Assembly: GCA_903920315.1 (NCBI GenBank)
Contig: CAIXLU010000526.1
Location: forward strand, 1 to 33,999
DNA length: 33,999 nucleotides
Direction: 5' to 3'
Source: an uncultured Oscillochloris sp.
GTDB lineage: Bacteria; Chloroflexota; Chloroflexia; Chloroflexales; Chloroflexaceae
The notes below the pieces were generated by a model. That model was not told where the DNA came from, did no database searches, and worked only from the letters and a program-made list of their open reading frames with translations. Positions 24,201 to 30,898 of the stretch are shown here, piece after piece. Position numbers and translations under genes: made by a program. Positions within the stretch are counted from its first letter, which is position 1. Each line of letters opens with the position of its first letter.

Positions 24201-24553
24201 GCGATCATCCCCTCGGCGTGGGTCTTGACCAGTTCGGGCGGCTCTATCCGCAGTATATGGATCCAGCCCTAGCCGGTACCAACGAGATCAACACGGCCCA
24301 CCCGCACAACCTGCTGCTCGACATTGCCCTGCGCATGGGGCCGCTGGGCCTGCTGGCCTTCACCTGGCTGCTGGTGATTTTCTACCGGCGCATGATTCAG
24401 CACACGGGCGCACCCCTGCGAATCGGGGCGATGGCAGCGATGACGGCAGCCCTTGTCCACGGGCTGGTGGACTCTTTCTACTTCTGGCCGGATCTGGCCT
24501 TCGCCTTCTGGCTGATGATCGCCTTGAGCATGATTGCGCCCAGCGCAGACTAA
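21275..24553 (+). CDS. Glycosidase-like domain fused to O-antigen-ligase-like membrane domain
   Basis: 1092 residues. An N-terminal helix (about 14-32) leads to an exported TIM-barrel glycosidase-like domain (about 60-440) with both catalytic-type glutamates: LWNEPN (Glu213) and VWVTEFGWN (Glu349). A beta-rich module follows (about 455-540), then a transmembrane helix (about 547-567) and a polytopic domain (about 600-1092) with GHPNNLGLAMGR, FSRGAYLG (Arg874) and HPHNLLLD (His1009/His1011), the conserved features of WaaL/Wzy_C ligases. It may polymerise or transfer an exopolysaccharide and trim or sense it with the outer domain. Two loops between membrane helices (about residues 686-713 and 894-930) are encoded by heptamer repeats. 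Transcription appears leaderless. It converges on the S41 peptidase gene with 6 bp between. The functional link of the two halves is inference. Confidence 0.85.
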   Translation: MNAPFAFRHPRAGAAIAVLLLFALIAALSATVWLDNATNRGVTYRAGADPIPFTDGPSVGVNLYNLPFEPDPAVVDRSFALAHDLGARYARMQAPWEDIEIHARGDFEDRRNLATLGAISAWAKYDRIVAAANAAGVELILRLERPPDWSRQRSLASPEFQAGLNLDGNSTGPPDDFADYAHFVQALVERYDGDGVDDAPAHQRVRFFQLWNEPNLMGEWNWQTPSPEDFVALLRAGAAAARAANPQAVILFPGLAPTDGLDWRAPMTELEYLDRVYKAGGADSFDIMAAQSYGLGQSPSEHRYVFLRGRSNWSWNQPIDTRSDVSRVVLLREVMERNGDAGTPVWVTEFGWNSAPEHIPPERRNTWGQPVSEQQKGDYLVEQVERARQEWPWMGVMNVWMLRYGGYTDPNPEDPTPYFALVSRDWQPLESYRILQTYLARPATAGVGAHNWQSQAVERIDGGWRVRFSGARISLVGGIADPYTVIIDGQAAITTRDEADGHQTLHSAWLPEGEHMLELHGTAAPDTFTVDRARPWGWFWDYGPLAVLITIAVSGAIAMGRIFTVVMSWMDVPAKLTHLSTIVRVFKSRIRPDTLFLFAMGLGLLIAYRASAQLPLTALGLVIFTPLALWRPDLALAYVPLTVTLYFMPKGLFDARFGIRDNGIYLPLHEVVLVITAISSLRHAPRLSPPASRLLPPASCLPPPTPRLLLPASLFALAGMWGFLIAGDKGPALRELRWLIIEPLIFCGLLIFYARRREPGYVTLIIGFWLAGGAMSGLVGILQFFGLNLAPLIGTKVGFSNDTIPVEGVLRVTGLYGHPNNLGLAMGRFWPLAAALAHVAFWNGPGGMARIRRSWPILLATLLCLGGLLVSFSRGAYLGAAAGAVVLGLLLVGREAGGGRREAGGGRRQAAGGREPSPRFLPPASRLLPLILGAAVSLTVLGGLALLAVNVQRFNLLGASSGIRVQTWASALAMLRDHPLGVGLDQFGRLYPQYMDPALAGTNEINTAHPHNLLLDIALRMGPLGLLAFTWLLVIFYRRMIQHTGAPLRIGAMAAMTAALVHGLVDSFYFWPDLAFAFWLMIALSMIAPSAD
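23331..23414 (+). repeat. Twelve in-frame heptamers (GCCTCCT/GCCTCTC) inside the ligase gene
   Basis: Twelve 7-bp units in register, totalling 84 bp or 28 codons, so the frame is kept. They encode a Pro/Ser/Leu/Arg-rich loop of low complexity. Confidence 0.9.
23955..24057. repeat. Inverted heptamer arrays (GGGAGGC/GGCAGGC facing GCCTCCT) inside the ligase gene
   Basis: Nine GGSAGGC units (23955-24017) face about four GCTTCCT/GCCTCCT/GCCTCCC units (24030-24057) across a 12-bp centre. The two arrays are largely complementary and can form a hairpin. They are translated as an Arg/Gly/Ala-rich, then Pro-rich, loop between two membrane helices. Confidence 0.9.
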
Positions 24554-24559
24554 CCCCGC

Positions 24560-25846
24560 CTACCGACTCGCCGCCTTCGTCGCCAGTTCTATCGCACGAA
24601 CAAGCTGAACATCGGCGCTGCCGCGTAGTTGGGCGGCGTCGAGGGCTGCTGCCTCTACCGGAGAGAGCGGATCGGCGTCAATCGGCAGATCAACCTTTTC
24701 ATCAGGTGTGATGCCCTGGCCACGGATCAGCCGACCCGCAGGGGTGAGCCACTGCTGCGTGCCCAGCAACAGCCGCCCGCCCCCGGCGACATGGTACGGC
24801 GTAAGTACCGTACCCGTGCCATACGTTGGTGTCCCCACCAGAGTCGCTCGGCCCGCATCTTGGAGCGCCCCAGAGAGAATCTCCGACGAGCTGGCCGAAT
24901 TATGGTTCACCAGAACGACCAGAGGCAGATCGAGGACCTCACCGCCAGATCGTGTCTTAGTAGGCTGGCGCTCACCAGCGCGGTTCGCCTCTAGCAGCAC
25001 CGTCGTTCCCTCCGGCAGGAATTGGCTAGCCACACTCACCGCCTCGCCGAGCAACCCGCCGGGGTTATTGCGCAGATCTAAAATGATCGCCCGTGCGCCC
25101 TTACCCTTCGCATCCTGAAGCGCCTGCTTCATCTGGGTGCCAGAACTCTGATCGAAAGAACTCAGTCGCACCAAGGCCACGTGGTCGGGGAGCATACGCC
25201 AACTCACGCTCGGCACAACCACCTTCGCTCGTTTAATCGTCACAGTGGTCGGGGTACTCTCACCGACATGGCGGATGCTCAGTACCACCGGCGTACCTGC
25301 TGGCCCACGCACCCGCGACGAAAGCTGTTCGACGGCCCACCCCTCCGTTGAGACGCCGTCCACCGAAAGGATCGCGTCGCCCGCCTTAATTCCGGCCTGC
25401 TCTGCCGGCGATCCCTCAATCGGACTAACCACCATCGTCTGCCCATTGCGAACATCAATGAAGACCCCGATGCCCTCGAAGGTGCCGTTCAGCGACTCGT
25501 CCCAGGCTGCAGCCTCGTGGGCACTGAGGTAGCGGGTGTGCCCCTGATCGCCCAGGGTGTCGAGCATGCCGTTGATCGCCCCGTTCGTCATCTTCTCGGG
25601 ATCAATCTCCTTCGGGTCAACAAAATTCTCGCGGGCGAGTTTCCATGTCTCCCAGAAGGCCGTAAACTCCTGACAGACCTCGGGTGACTCGGGGCAGTTG
25701 GCCGGACGATTGAGGAGATAGCCGACCAATACTCCGCCGCCGGCGCCGAACAGCAAAGTGAAGATTAGTAGCGGCACCACGAGCCAGAGCGGCAGGCGCA
25801 GGCGCACTATCGCAAGCGGCGGCAGATCACGCGGGAGGTCTGACAT
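24560..25846 (-). CDS. S41-family C-terminal processing peptidase-like protein lacking the catalytic lysine
   Basis: 428 residues; a single N-terminal membrane helix (about 19-45), a linker, a PDZ domain (about 110-195, FEGIGVFIDVRNGQTMVVSPIEGSPAEQAGIKAGD), then the S41 protease core. The nucleophile region HNSASSSEILSGALQDAG is intact with Ser319, but the Lys normally found in GKGTVQ is Thr344 (YGTGTVL). The codon is ACG, one base from AAG. Catalytic dyad spacing (25 residues) matches E. coli Prc Ser452/Lys477. It is therefore either inactive, uses another base, or contains a sequencing error. The ATG at 25846 is chosen because the helix follows directly; the upstream GTG adds nothing family-like. 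It would act on the outer face of the membrane. Confidence 0.87.
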   Translation of the reverse strand: MSDLPRDLPPLAIVRLRLPLWLVVPLLIFTLLFGAGGGVLVGYLLNRPANCPESPEVCQEFTAFWETWKLARENFVDPKEIDPEKMTNGAINGMLDTLGDQGHTRYLSAHEAAAWDESLNGTFEGIGVFIDVRNGQTMVVSPIEGSPAEQAGIKAGDAILSVDGVSTEGWAVEQLSSRVRGPAGTPVVLSIRHVGESTPTTVTIKRAKVVVPSVSWRMLPDHVALVRLSSFDQSSGTQMKQALQDAKGKGARAIILDLRNNPGGLLGEAVSVASQFLPEGTTVLLEANRAGERQPTKTRSGGEVLDLPLVVLVNHNSASSSEILSGALQDAGRATLVGTPTYGTGTVLTPYHVAGGGRLLLGTQQWLTPAGRLIRGQGITPDEKVDLPIDADPLSPVEAAALDAAQLRGSADVQLVRAIELATKAASR

Positions 25847-25875
25847 AGCGAGTGGCCTCGGCACTAAAATACAGC

Positions 25876-25896
25876 GCGGCACCACAGTTGTGCCGC
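25876..25896. promoter_or_regulatory. Leader hairpin of the S41 gene
   Basis: GCGGCAC and GTGCCGC form a 7-bp perfect inverted repeat with a 7-nt loop between promoter and start codon. Confidence 0.45.
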
Positions 25897-25904
25897 TTCT
25901 AGGC

Positions 25905-25932
25905 AGTATATCACCGCCTGTCAGTTACCCAA
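25905..25932 (-). promoter_or_regulatory. Candidate promoter of the S41 gene
   Basis: Minus strand: TTGGGT (25927-25932), 16-bp spacer, TATACT (25905-25910). Confidence 0.5.
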
Positions 25933-25949
25933 GGCCAAAGTAGAGATGC

Positions 25950-26819
25950 CTACGCACCTTCGCGGAAAATGCGCTCAATGGCTGCACGGCTAAGGGCACG
26001 GTAGATATTGCGCAGGGCCAATTCACTCTCGCCAGGGGGCGGGCCATAGCGGCGCAGCAAGGCTGTCTCCACTTCAGGGGCGGCGATGTGGGGCGTCAGT
26101 TCGGCCAGTTCGGGGCCAAGTTCGTCGAAGGAGCCAAGATAGTCTGCCAGGGCAGGAACTGGCTCAACCGGAGGCACCGCCACGCTAACCGGATCGGTTG
26201 CCTCGGCCCGACGGGCGCGCAGGGCAGCGATAATCTGATCTTTGCTGCGCCCGCGCAGTTCAAAAATCAGGAAGGGGTCGTCATCAAATCGCTCGCCAAG
26301 CAGAAAGTAGACGGCGGCGATATGCTTGCAGGGATTGGCGAAGTCTGGGCACGAGCAGGTGGTCGCCAAGTCACCAGAATGCGCCGGGAAGAGATCAACA
26401 TCAGCCGCCGCAAACGCCTGCTCAATCTCCTGGGGCATCTCACCGGCCAGGAGCTTGGCGGCGAAGATAGCCTGCTCAGACATGGCATCGGTAGCCTGCT
26501 CCCACTGCGCCTTTGAGAGCGGGATAATCGAGATCGCCACCTTGTAGGGCGTGCGCTGCGACCCCTGCACCCGCGCCGTTACCTGGCCGGATGCGATGTC
26601 AATATTGAGTACAGAGCCGTTGCGGGCGTAGCTACGGCCACGGGTGAGTCGGCTACCAAAGCCGAACCCCTCCAGCACGCTAATCCAGCGTCTGGCCCAC
26701 CACGACTCGCCGAAGTCGCCGCGCTGGCTCTTGGCCTTGATCCCATCAGCGGGGATACGCGGGCGGTACTCCGGCCAGCCTTCATCATATCTGCTGCCTT
26801 TACGGCGGGGACGAGGCAT
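25950..26819 (-). CDS. SWIM zinc-finger protein
   Basis: 290 residues. The SWIM motif CxC-x6-CxH is complete: Cys155, Cys157, Cys164 and His166 (CSCPDFANPCKH). The N-terminal part (WWARRWISVLEGFGFGSRLTRGRSYARNGSVLNIDI) is typical of the bacterial SWIM proteins encoded next to SNF2 ATPases. The ATG at 26819 has GGAGG with 6-nt spacing; the open frame upstream runs through hairpins. It lies 100 bp downstream of the SNF2 gene on the same strand and probably works with it on DNA or nucleoprotein. No enzymatic motif is visible. Confidence 0.9.
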   Translation of the reverse strand: MPRPRRKGSRYDEGWPEYRPRIPADGIKAKSQRGDFGESWWARRWISVLEGFGFGSRLTRGRSYARNGSVLNIDIASGQVTARVQGSQRTPYKVAISIIPLSKAQWEQATDAMSEQAIFAAKLLAGEMPQEIEQAFAAADVDLFPAHSGDLATTCSCPDFANPCKHIAAVYFLLGERFDDDPFLIFELRGRSKDQIIAALRARRAEATDPVSVAVPPVEPVPALADYLGSFDELGPELAELTPHIAAPEVETALLRRYGPPPGESELALRNIYRALSRAAIERIFREGA

Positions 26820-26839
26820 GGGACACCTCCGGTGGGGTA

Positions 26840-26860
26840 TGGGGCGGCTGCGCCGCCCCA
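26840..26860. repeat. 9-bp GC-rich hairpin upstream of the SWIM gene
   Basis: TGGGGCGGC and GCCGCCCCA pair perfectly with a TGC loop, 21 bp before the SWIM start. On the minus strand it lies between SNF2 and SWIM and may tune expression of the second gene. Confidence 0.55.
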
Positions 26861-26866
26861 GAGTGT

Positions 26867-26915
26867 CTTTTTTCTTCGATGTTGGTGGCTTCGCCACCAA
26901 CATCGAAGAAAAAAG
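26867..26915. repeat. 22-bp perfect hairpin between SNF2 and SWIM genes
   Basis: Positions 26867-26888 (CTTTTTTCTTCGATG...) pair without mismatch with 26894-26915 across CTTCG. The stem begins in T's and ends in A's on both strands, so the U-tract of a normal terminator is inside the stem rather than after it. It starts four bases from the SNF2 stop codon. Confidence 0.7.
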
Positions 26916-26919
26916 AGAT

Positions 26920-29900
26920 TTAGTTCCGCAGGGCTACCAATTCGCGCAGTTGGGCGGTACTCAGCTCGGTGAGCCATGCCTCGCCCGCGCCGAGTACCTG
27001 AGCCGCCAGGGCGCGTTTGCCCTCGATCATCTCGTCAATCTTCTCCTCAAGGGTGCCGCCGCAGACGAATTTGTGAACCTGCACGTTCTTGGTCTGGCCG
27101 ATGCGGAAAGCTCGATCCGTAGCCTGATCCTCCACCGCCGGGTTCCACCAGCGGTCAAAGTGGAAGACGTGCGAGGCCCGGGTGAGGTTTAGGCCCACGC
27201 CGCCGGCCTTGAGCGAGAGGATGAAGATCGGTGGCCCTTCGGGAGCCTGGAAGCGGCGCACCAGTCCATCGCGGGATTTGGCCGGGGTGCCGCCGTGGAG
27301 GAAGAGTGCCTCAGCCGAGAGCCGCTCGCTCAGGTGGGCCTGGAGCAGGTTGCCCATTTCAGCGAACTGGGTGAAGATCAGCGCCCGGTCATCGGCGGCA
27401 ATCACCTCTTCCAGCATCTCGTCCAGGCGGGCCAGCTTGCCCGAGCGGTCGTCGAGGGCCGATCCATCCTTGAGGAAGTGGGCCGGGTGATTGCAGATCT
27501 GCTTGAGCTTGGTGAGCATGGCCAGCACCAGGCCGCGCCGCCGCGCCTTCTCGCCCTCATCATCAGCACCCTCGATCTGGCTCAGGGCGTCGCGCACGGT
27601 GGCCTCGTAGAGCGTGGCCTGCTCCTGGGTGAGCGGCACAAAAACCTTCATCTCCAGCTTGTCGGGCAGGTCGTTGATGATGCTGCGGTCGGTCTTTAGG
27701 CGGCGCAGGATGAAGGGCGCGGTGAGGCGGCGCAACTGGGTGGCGGCATCGGCGTCACCGGCGCGCTCAATCGGGCGGGCGAACGTGCGCCGAAATTCGG
27801 TTTCGCCACCGAGGTAGCCGGGATTGAGGAACGCCATAATGCTCCACAGTTCGCTCAGGCGATTCTCTACCGGCGTGCCGGTGAGGGCCAGACGACCATC
27901 GGAGCGGATGGCGCGGGCCGCCTGGGCCTGACGGGTCTCGCTATTCTTGATGTTCTGGGCTTCATCGAGAACGGCCAGCCGCCAGGTCATTGTCGTCAAC
28001 GCCTCGCGGTCGCGGGCCAGCAACGGGTAACTGGTGATCACCACATCATAATTACCTGCTACCTGCTCAAGCTCATCGCCACGATGGCGCTCGGCCCCCT
28101 GGTGAGTGTGGACGCGCAGCGAGGGTGCGAAGCGGGCCAGTTCGCGCTGCCAGTTGCCCACCACCGAGGTCGGACAGACCAGCAGAGTCGGCCCGCCATC
28201 CGGGGCGATGTCTCGCTCGTAGAGCAAGAGGGAGATGGCCTCCGCCGTTTTGCCGAGTCCCATATCGTCAGCCAGACACGCCCCCATGCCGAAGCGGCGC
28301 ATAAAGGCCATCCATGCCAGACCGCGTAGCTGGTAGGGGCGCAGGGTGCCCTGGAAGGCATCGGGCTGCGGCAGCGGCGTAATCGACTCGGTATTGGAGA
28401 GATCTCGCAGGAGCATGCCTAGGTCGCCTTCGGCATCAACCCCACCAAAGGCCATGCCAGTGGGCAGCCCGTCGGAGATACCGCCGAGGCCCATGCGCAG
28501 CAGTTCGGCCATGCTCAGCTCGCCACCTTTGGTGAACAGATCCATCGCCTTACGGGCCTGTTCGGGATCAAGCACCACCCACTCACCGCGCACCTGGACA
28601 AGAGGCTGCTTTAGTTCGACAAGACGCTCAAATTCGGCACGATCAATCGGTTGCTCGCCGACGCTGAGTTCCCAGCGGAAGTCAATCATGCTCTGGAAGC
28701 TGAGGCGTCCGGGGCCGTCGTTGCGCTTCCCCTTACGCGGGGACGCCTTGGCGCGGGCTTTGAGGCGGCCAGAATTGCCCCACCATGCGGGCACCAGCAC
28801 GCCAAATCCGCTCTGTTCCAGCAGCGGTGCGGCGTCCTTGAGGAAGCCAAACGCCTCCTCCACGTTCATACTGGCGTGGTCGGGAGCCTTACCGCGCAGG
28901 CTGCGCTCGATGGGCGGGACGAGGCGGGCGGCGAATCCCAGGCCGCGCAGCAGCCGTTCCTGGGGATGATCAAAGCGCCGGTCGAGGTAGGTGAAGTGCT
29001 GGCCGCGCTCGCGCCAGAGCTGGGCGGCAGGCACCAGCAGGCTCGGGTCGTCGGTGGCCTGAAGCAGATAACTGAGTGACCAGGGCGCACTGGCCTCGGT
29101 GGGCGGCTCTAGCCGGAAGGTAATGCGGAAACTCTCGTCGCCGGCCACCTGCTCCTGACCAGCCCATGCCTGCCATGCTTTAAACAGTTCGTCGGCAGGG
29201 CGACCGCGCAGGGAGAGTCCAGGGTCGCGGCCAAGCAGGGCGACCATCCAGGCCGATCCGGGGGTGGGCGGAATGCTGCGCCACACACTGAGTTGTGCCG
29301 AGGCGGTCGGATCATCGGCGGCGATCTGACGGGCCAGGGCGTCCACGGTGGCGGCCAGAAAACTATCAACGAGGGCGCGTGGTGCGGGGGCGGCAGTTGG
29401 GTTCTCGGTGATAGCGCGGCAGAGGGCGGGCATACCGCTGCGCAGGGCCGCAATTTTGCGGGCGGTGGCGGGGACAGGTCGCGGCTCCCAGCAGGCCCGC
29501 AGGTTGCTACCCTCGCGCACGAGGGCGGGGAGAATCTGCTGACCGGCCACCAGTTCCACGGCCAAGAGCGCGGCCATGCGCCAGACCCGCAGGTCGGCCC
29601 CGAGACCGTGGTCGGGTGAAGGGGGCAGCAGCAGATCGAGGGCCTGGGCCGCACTGAGCAGCAGGCCGCGCACGCGCCAGGGGGCCAGCGTCGGCTCGCC
29701 CTCGGCAATCTCAGCTCCCGCCTGACGCAGCTCGCGCAGCGGCAGAGGTGCGCCGCCCACCGAAGGGAGCCAGATCGTCTGCTCGGTGTGGGCCATCGTA
29801 CCCGCGTTCGGGTGTAGCTCGGCCAGACGCTCAAACAGTGCCTCGGGCTGGGCGTGAGCCGGGTGAGCCAGATGCCCTGGCCGTCGCCGCTGTCGGCCAC

Positions 29901-30000
29901 GCCGCGCCGCCCGCTCGGCAAGCTCGCCCCACACGAAAAGCCGCCCCTCGTTGGGCAGCCATGTGCCGTGAATCACGGCGGGGAGTGCCGCATTGGACAT
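26920..30000 (-). CDS. SNF2/Rad54-family ATPase
   Basis: 1026 residues; a double-stranded DNA translocase of the bacterial SNF2 type. The N-terminal half (about 1-520) is the accessory region typical of bacterial SNF2 proteins (DUF3670-like at about 380-510). Motor motifs: Walker A DDMGLGKT (Lys584), LLVCPTSVVGNW, LDEAQNIKN (Asp679), LTGTPVENRLSELWSI, FTQFAEM, and ILSLKAGGVGLNLTRASHVFHFDRWWNPAVEDQATDRAFRIGQ. All appear intact. The ATG at 30000 (MSNAALPAVIHGTWL) is chosen because upstream sequence runs into heptamer and hairpin repeats; the Shine-Dalgarno is weak. The partner SWIM protein follows. The pair is known to be conserved in many bacteria, with no settled role. Confidence 0.92.
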   Translation of the reverse strand: MSNAALPAVIHGTWLPNEGRLFVWGELAERAARRGRQRRRPGHLAHPAHAQPEALFERLAELHPNAGTMAHTEQTIWLPSVGGAPLPLRELRQAGAEIAEGEPTLAPWRVRGLLLSAAQALDLLLPPSPDHGLGADLRVWRMAALLAVELVAGQQILPALVREGSNLRACWEPRPVPATARKIAALRSGMPALCRAITENPTAAPAPRALVDSFLAATVDALARQIAADDPTASAQLSVWRSIPPTPGSAWMVALLGRDPGLSLRGRPADELFKAWQAWAGQEQVAGDESFRITFRLEPPTEASAPWSLSYLLQATDDPSLLVPAAQLWRERGQHFTYLDRRFDHPQERLLRGLGFAARLVPPIERSLRGKAPDHASMNVEEAFGFLKDAAPLLEQSGFGVLVPAWWGNSGRLKARAKASPRKGKRNDGPGRLSFQSMIDFRWELSVGEQPIDRAEFERLVELKQPLVQVRGEWVVLDPEQARKAMDLFTKGGELSMAELLRMGLGGISDGLPTGMAFGGVDAEGDLGMLLRDLSNTESITPLPQPDAFQGTLRPYQLRGLAWMAFMRRFGMGACLADDMGLGKTAEAISLLLYERDIAPDGGPTLLVCPTSVVGNWQRELARFAPSLRVHTHQGAERHRGDELEQVAGNYDVVITSYPLLARDREALTTMTWRLAVLDEAQNIKNSETRQAQAARAIRSDGRLALTGTPVENRLSELWSIMAFLNPGYLGGETEFRRTFARPIERAGDADAATQLRRLTAPFILRRLKTDRSIINDLPDKLEMKVFVPLTQEQATLYEATVRDALSQIEGADDEGEKARRRGLVLAMLTKLKQICNHPAHFLKDGSALDDRSGKLARLDEMLEEVIAADDRALIFTQFAEMGNLLQAHLSERLSAEALFLHGGTPAKSRDGLVRRFQAPEGPPIFILSLKAGGVGLNLTRASHVFHFDRWWNPAVEDQATDRAFRIGQTKNVQVHKFVCGGTLEEKIDEMIEGKRALAAQVLGAGEAWLTELSTAQLRELVALRN

Positions 30001-30019
30001 AATGTAGTAGCTGCTCTCG

Positions 30020-30081
30020 CTAGACAAGGGTACAGGGAGTGAAGTGTATTTTAGATTGCAGATTTTAGATTGCAGATTCGG
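30020..30081. repeat. CTAGACAAGG motif followed by GATTGCA heptamers
   Basis: CTAGACAAGG at 30020-30029 matches the end motif of the 305-bp unit at 32188. Four heptamers follow at 30054-30081: GATTGCA, GATTTTA, GATTGCA, GATTCGG. This lies in the SNF2 leader. Confidence 0.7.
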
Positions 30082-30084
30082 CCC

Positions 30085-30136
30085 CCTCACCCCCTGCCCC
30101 TCCCCCTTTATGGGAGAGGGGGCTGGGAGGTGAGGG
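30085..30136. repeat. REP-like C/G-rich imperfect hairpin
   Basis: A CCCTCACCCCCTGCCCC arm faces GGGAGAGGGGGCTGGG and GGTGAGGG across a TTTAT loop. Same family as the hairpin inside 8556-8630. It occupies the spacer between divergent SNF2 and the unknown gene at 30218. Confidence 0.65.
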
Positions 30137-30173
30137 TTGAGTAGAATCAGGCGACTATCGTGAAGGCTAGCCA

Positions 30174-30182
30174 TGCTATCAT
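30174..30182 (+). promoter_or_regulatory. Possible extended -10 for the gene at 30218
   Basis: TGCTATCAT fits TGn plus a near-consensus -10, 35 bp before the start codon. No clear -35 is visible. Confidence 0.3.
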
Positions 30183-30217
30183 GCCACAGCGGTGCAAAGA
30201 CAGCAAACGAGGTCATC

Positions 30218-30886
30218 ATGGGCAAGAAACAGCAACAGAAAAAGGGTGCGGCACCACCAGCGAAGCCGGTGGGCGGCATGGCGATCACCGTCGGCTGGTC
30301 GATCTACGAGGTGCTACTCTCGCGGGACTGGAATCAAGAGGGAGCCCTTGCCTCCGTCCTGGTGGCCCGGATATCGCCACGCTCAGGCAAAGTGGCGGCC
30401 GCGTCGTACCTAGTCGATCTGGCCTGCCTGGGTGTGAAAAGTACGCAGGTGATGATGTTCAAAGATCCGAATGAGTATGCCGTCGGACTGCGTACCCATA
30501 TCCTCCAACTTATGCCGATGGCACCCTCCAACATCAACCTAGCGGCGAAGATCGTCGGCACCGGCTACCAGTACGCCGCTCGCCTAGGCTTCCCGCCCGA
30601 CCCGATCTTCTCCCAGTCGTGCTATCTGCTTGAGGGCGCAAACCCAGACGCCGAACCAACGCCGGTCTATACGGGCGGCAGGGACGGCAAGCCTCTCTTT
30701 ATCAACGGGCCAAACGACAATGTTGCCCATGTGATCGCCCAACTTCGGCGCACGGTCGGCGAAGGCAACTACCATTTCCTGATCGGCGGCGATCCCTCTG
30801 GCATGCATGTGCTTCGCGATAACGGCGGGTTACTCCTTGATGATGACGATGATCTGATCATCAACCACGATCCCGACGAGAAGTAA
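30218..30886 (+). CDS. Uncharacterised protein
   Basis: 222 residues, no signal peptide or membrane helix. I do not recognise it firmly. The N-terminus is Lys/Gln-rich (MGKKQQQKKGAAPPAK), then comes a globular part with WSIYEVLLSRDWNQEGALASVLVARISPRSGKVAAASYLVDLACLGVKST, a pattern (VVAR...GKV..A.YLVD..CLGVK) that I associate with uncharacterised bacterial proteins sometimes carrying SEC-C motifs; none is present here. The C-terminus is strongly acidic (LLLDDDDDLI...DPDEK). The ATG at 30218 has GAGGT 4 nt upstream; the upstream in-frame start at 30173 lies in the promoter region. It ends 12 bp from the convergent DAHP synthase gene. Confidence 0.7.
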   Translation: MGKKQQQKKGAAPPAKPVGGMAITVGWSIYEVLLSRDWNQEGALASVLVARISPRSGKVAAASYLVDLACLGVKSTQVMMFKDPNEYAVGLRTHILQLMPMAPSNINLAAKIVGTGYQYAARLGFPPDPIFSQSCYLLEGANPDAEPTPVYTGGRDGKPLFINGPNDNVAHVIAQLRRTVGEGNYHFLIGGDPSGMHVLRDNGGLLLDDDDDLIINHDPDEK

Positions 30887-30898
30887 CCGGCAGGTTCC

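Noticed and set aside
26820-26903. Upstream start for the SWIM protein at 26903
   Set aside because: It would translate the two hairpins; the ATG at 26819 has an ideal ribosome binding site.
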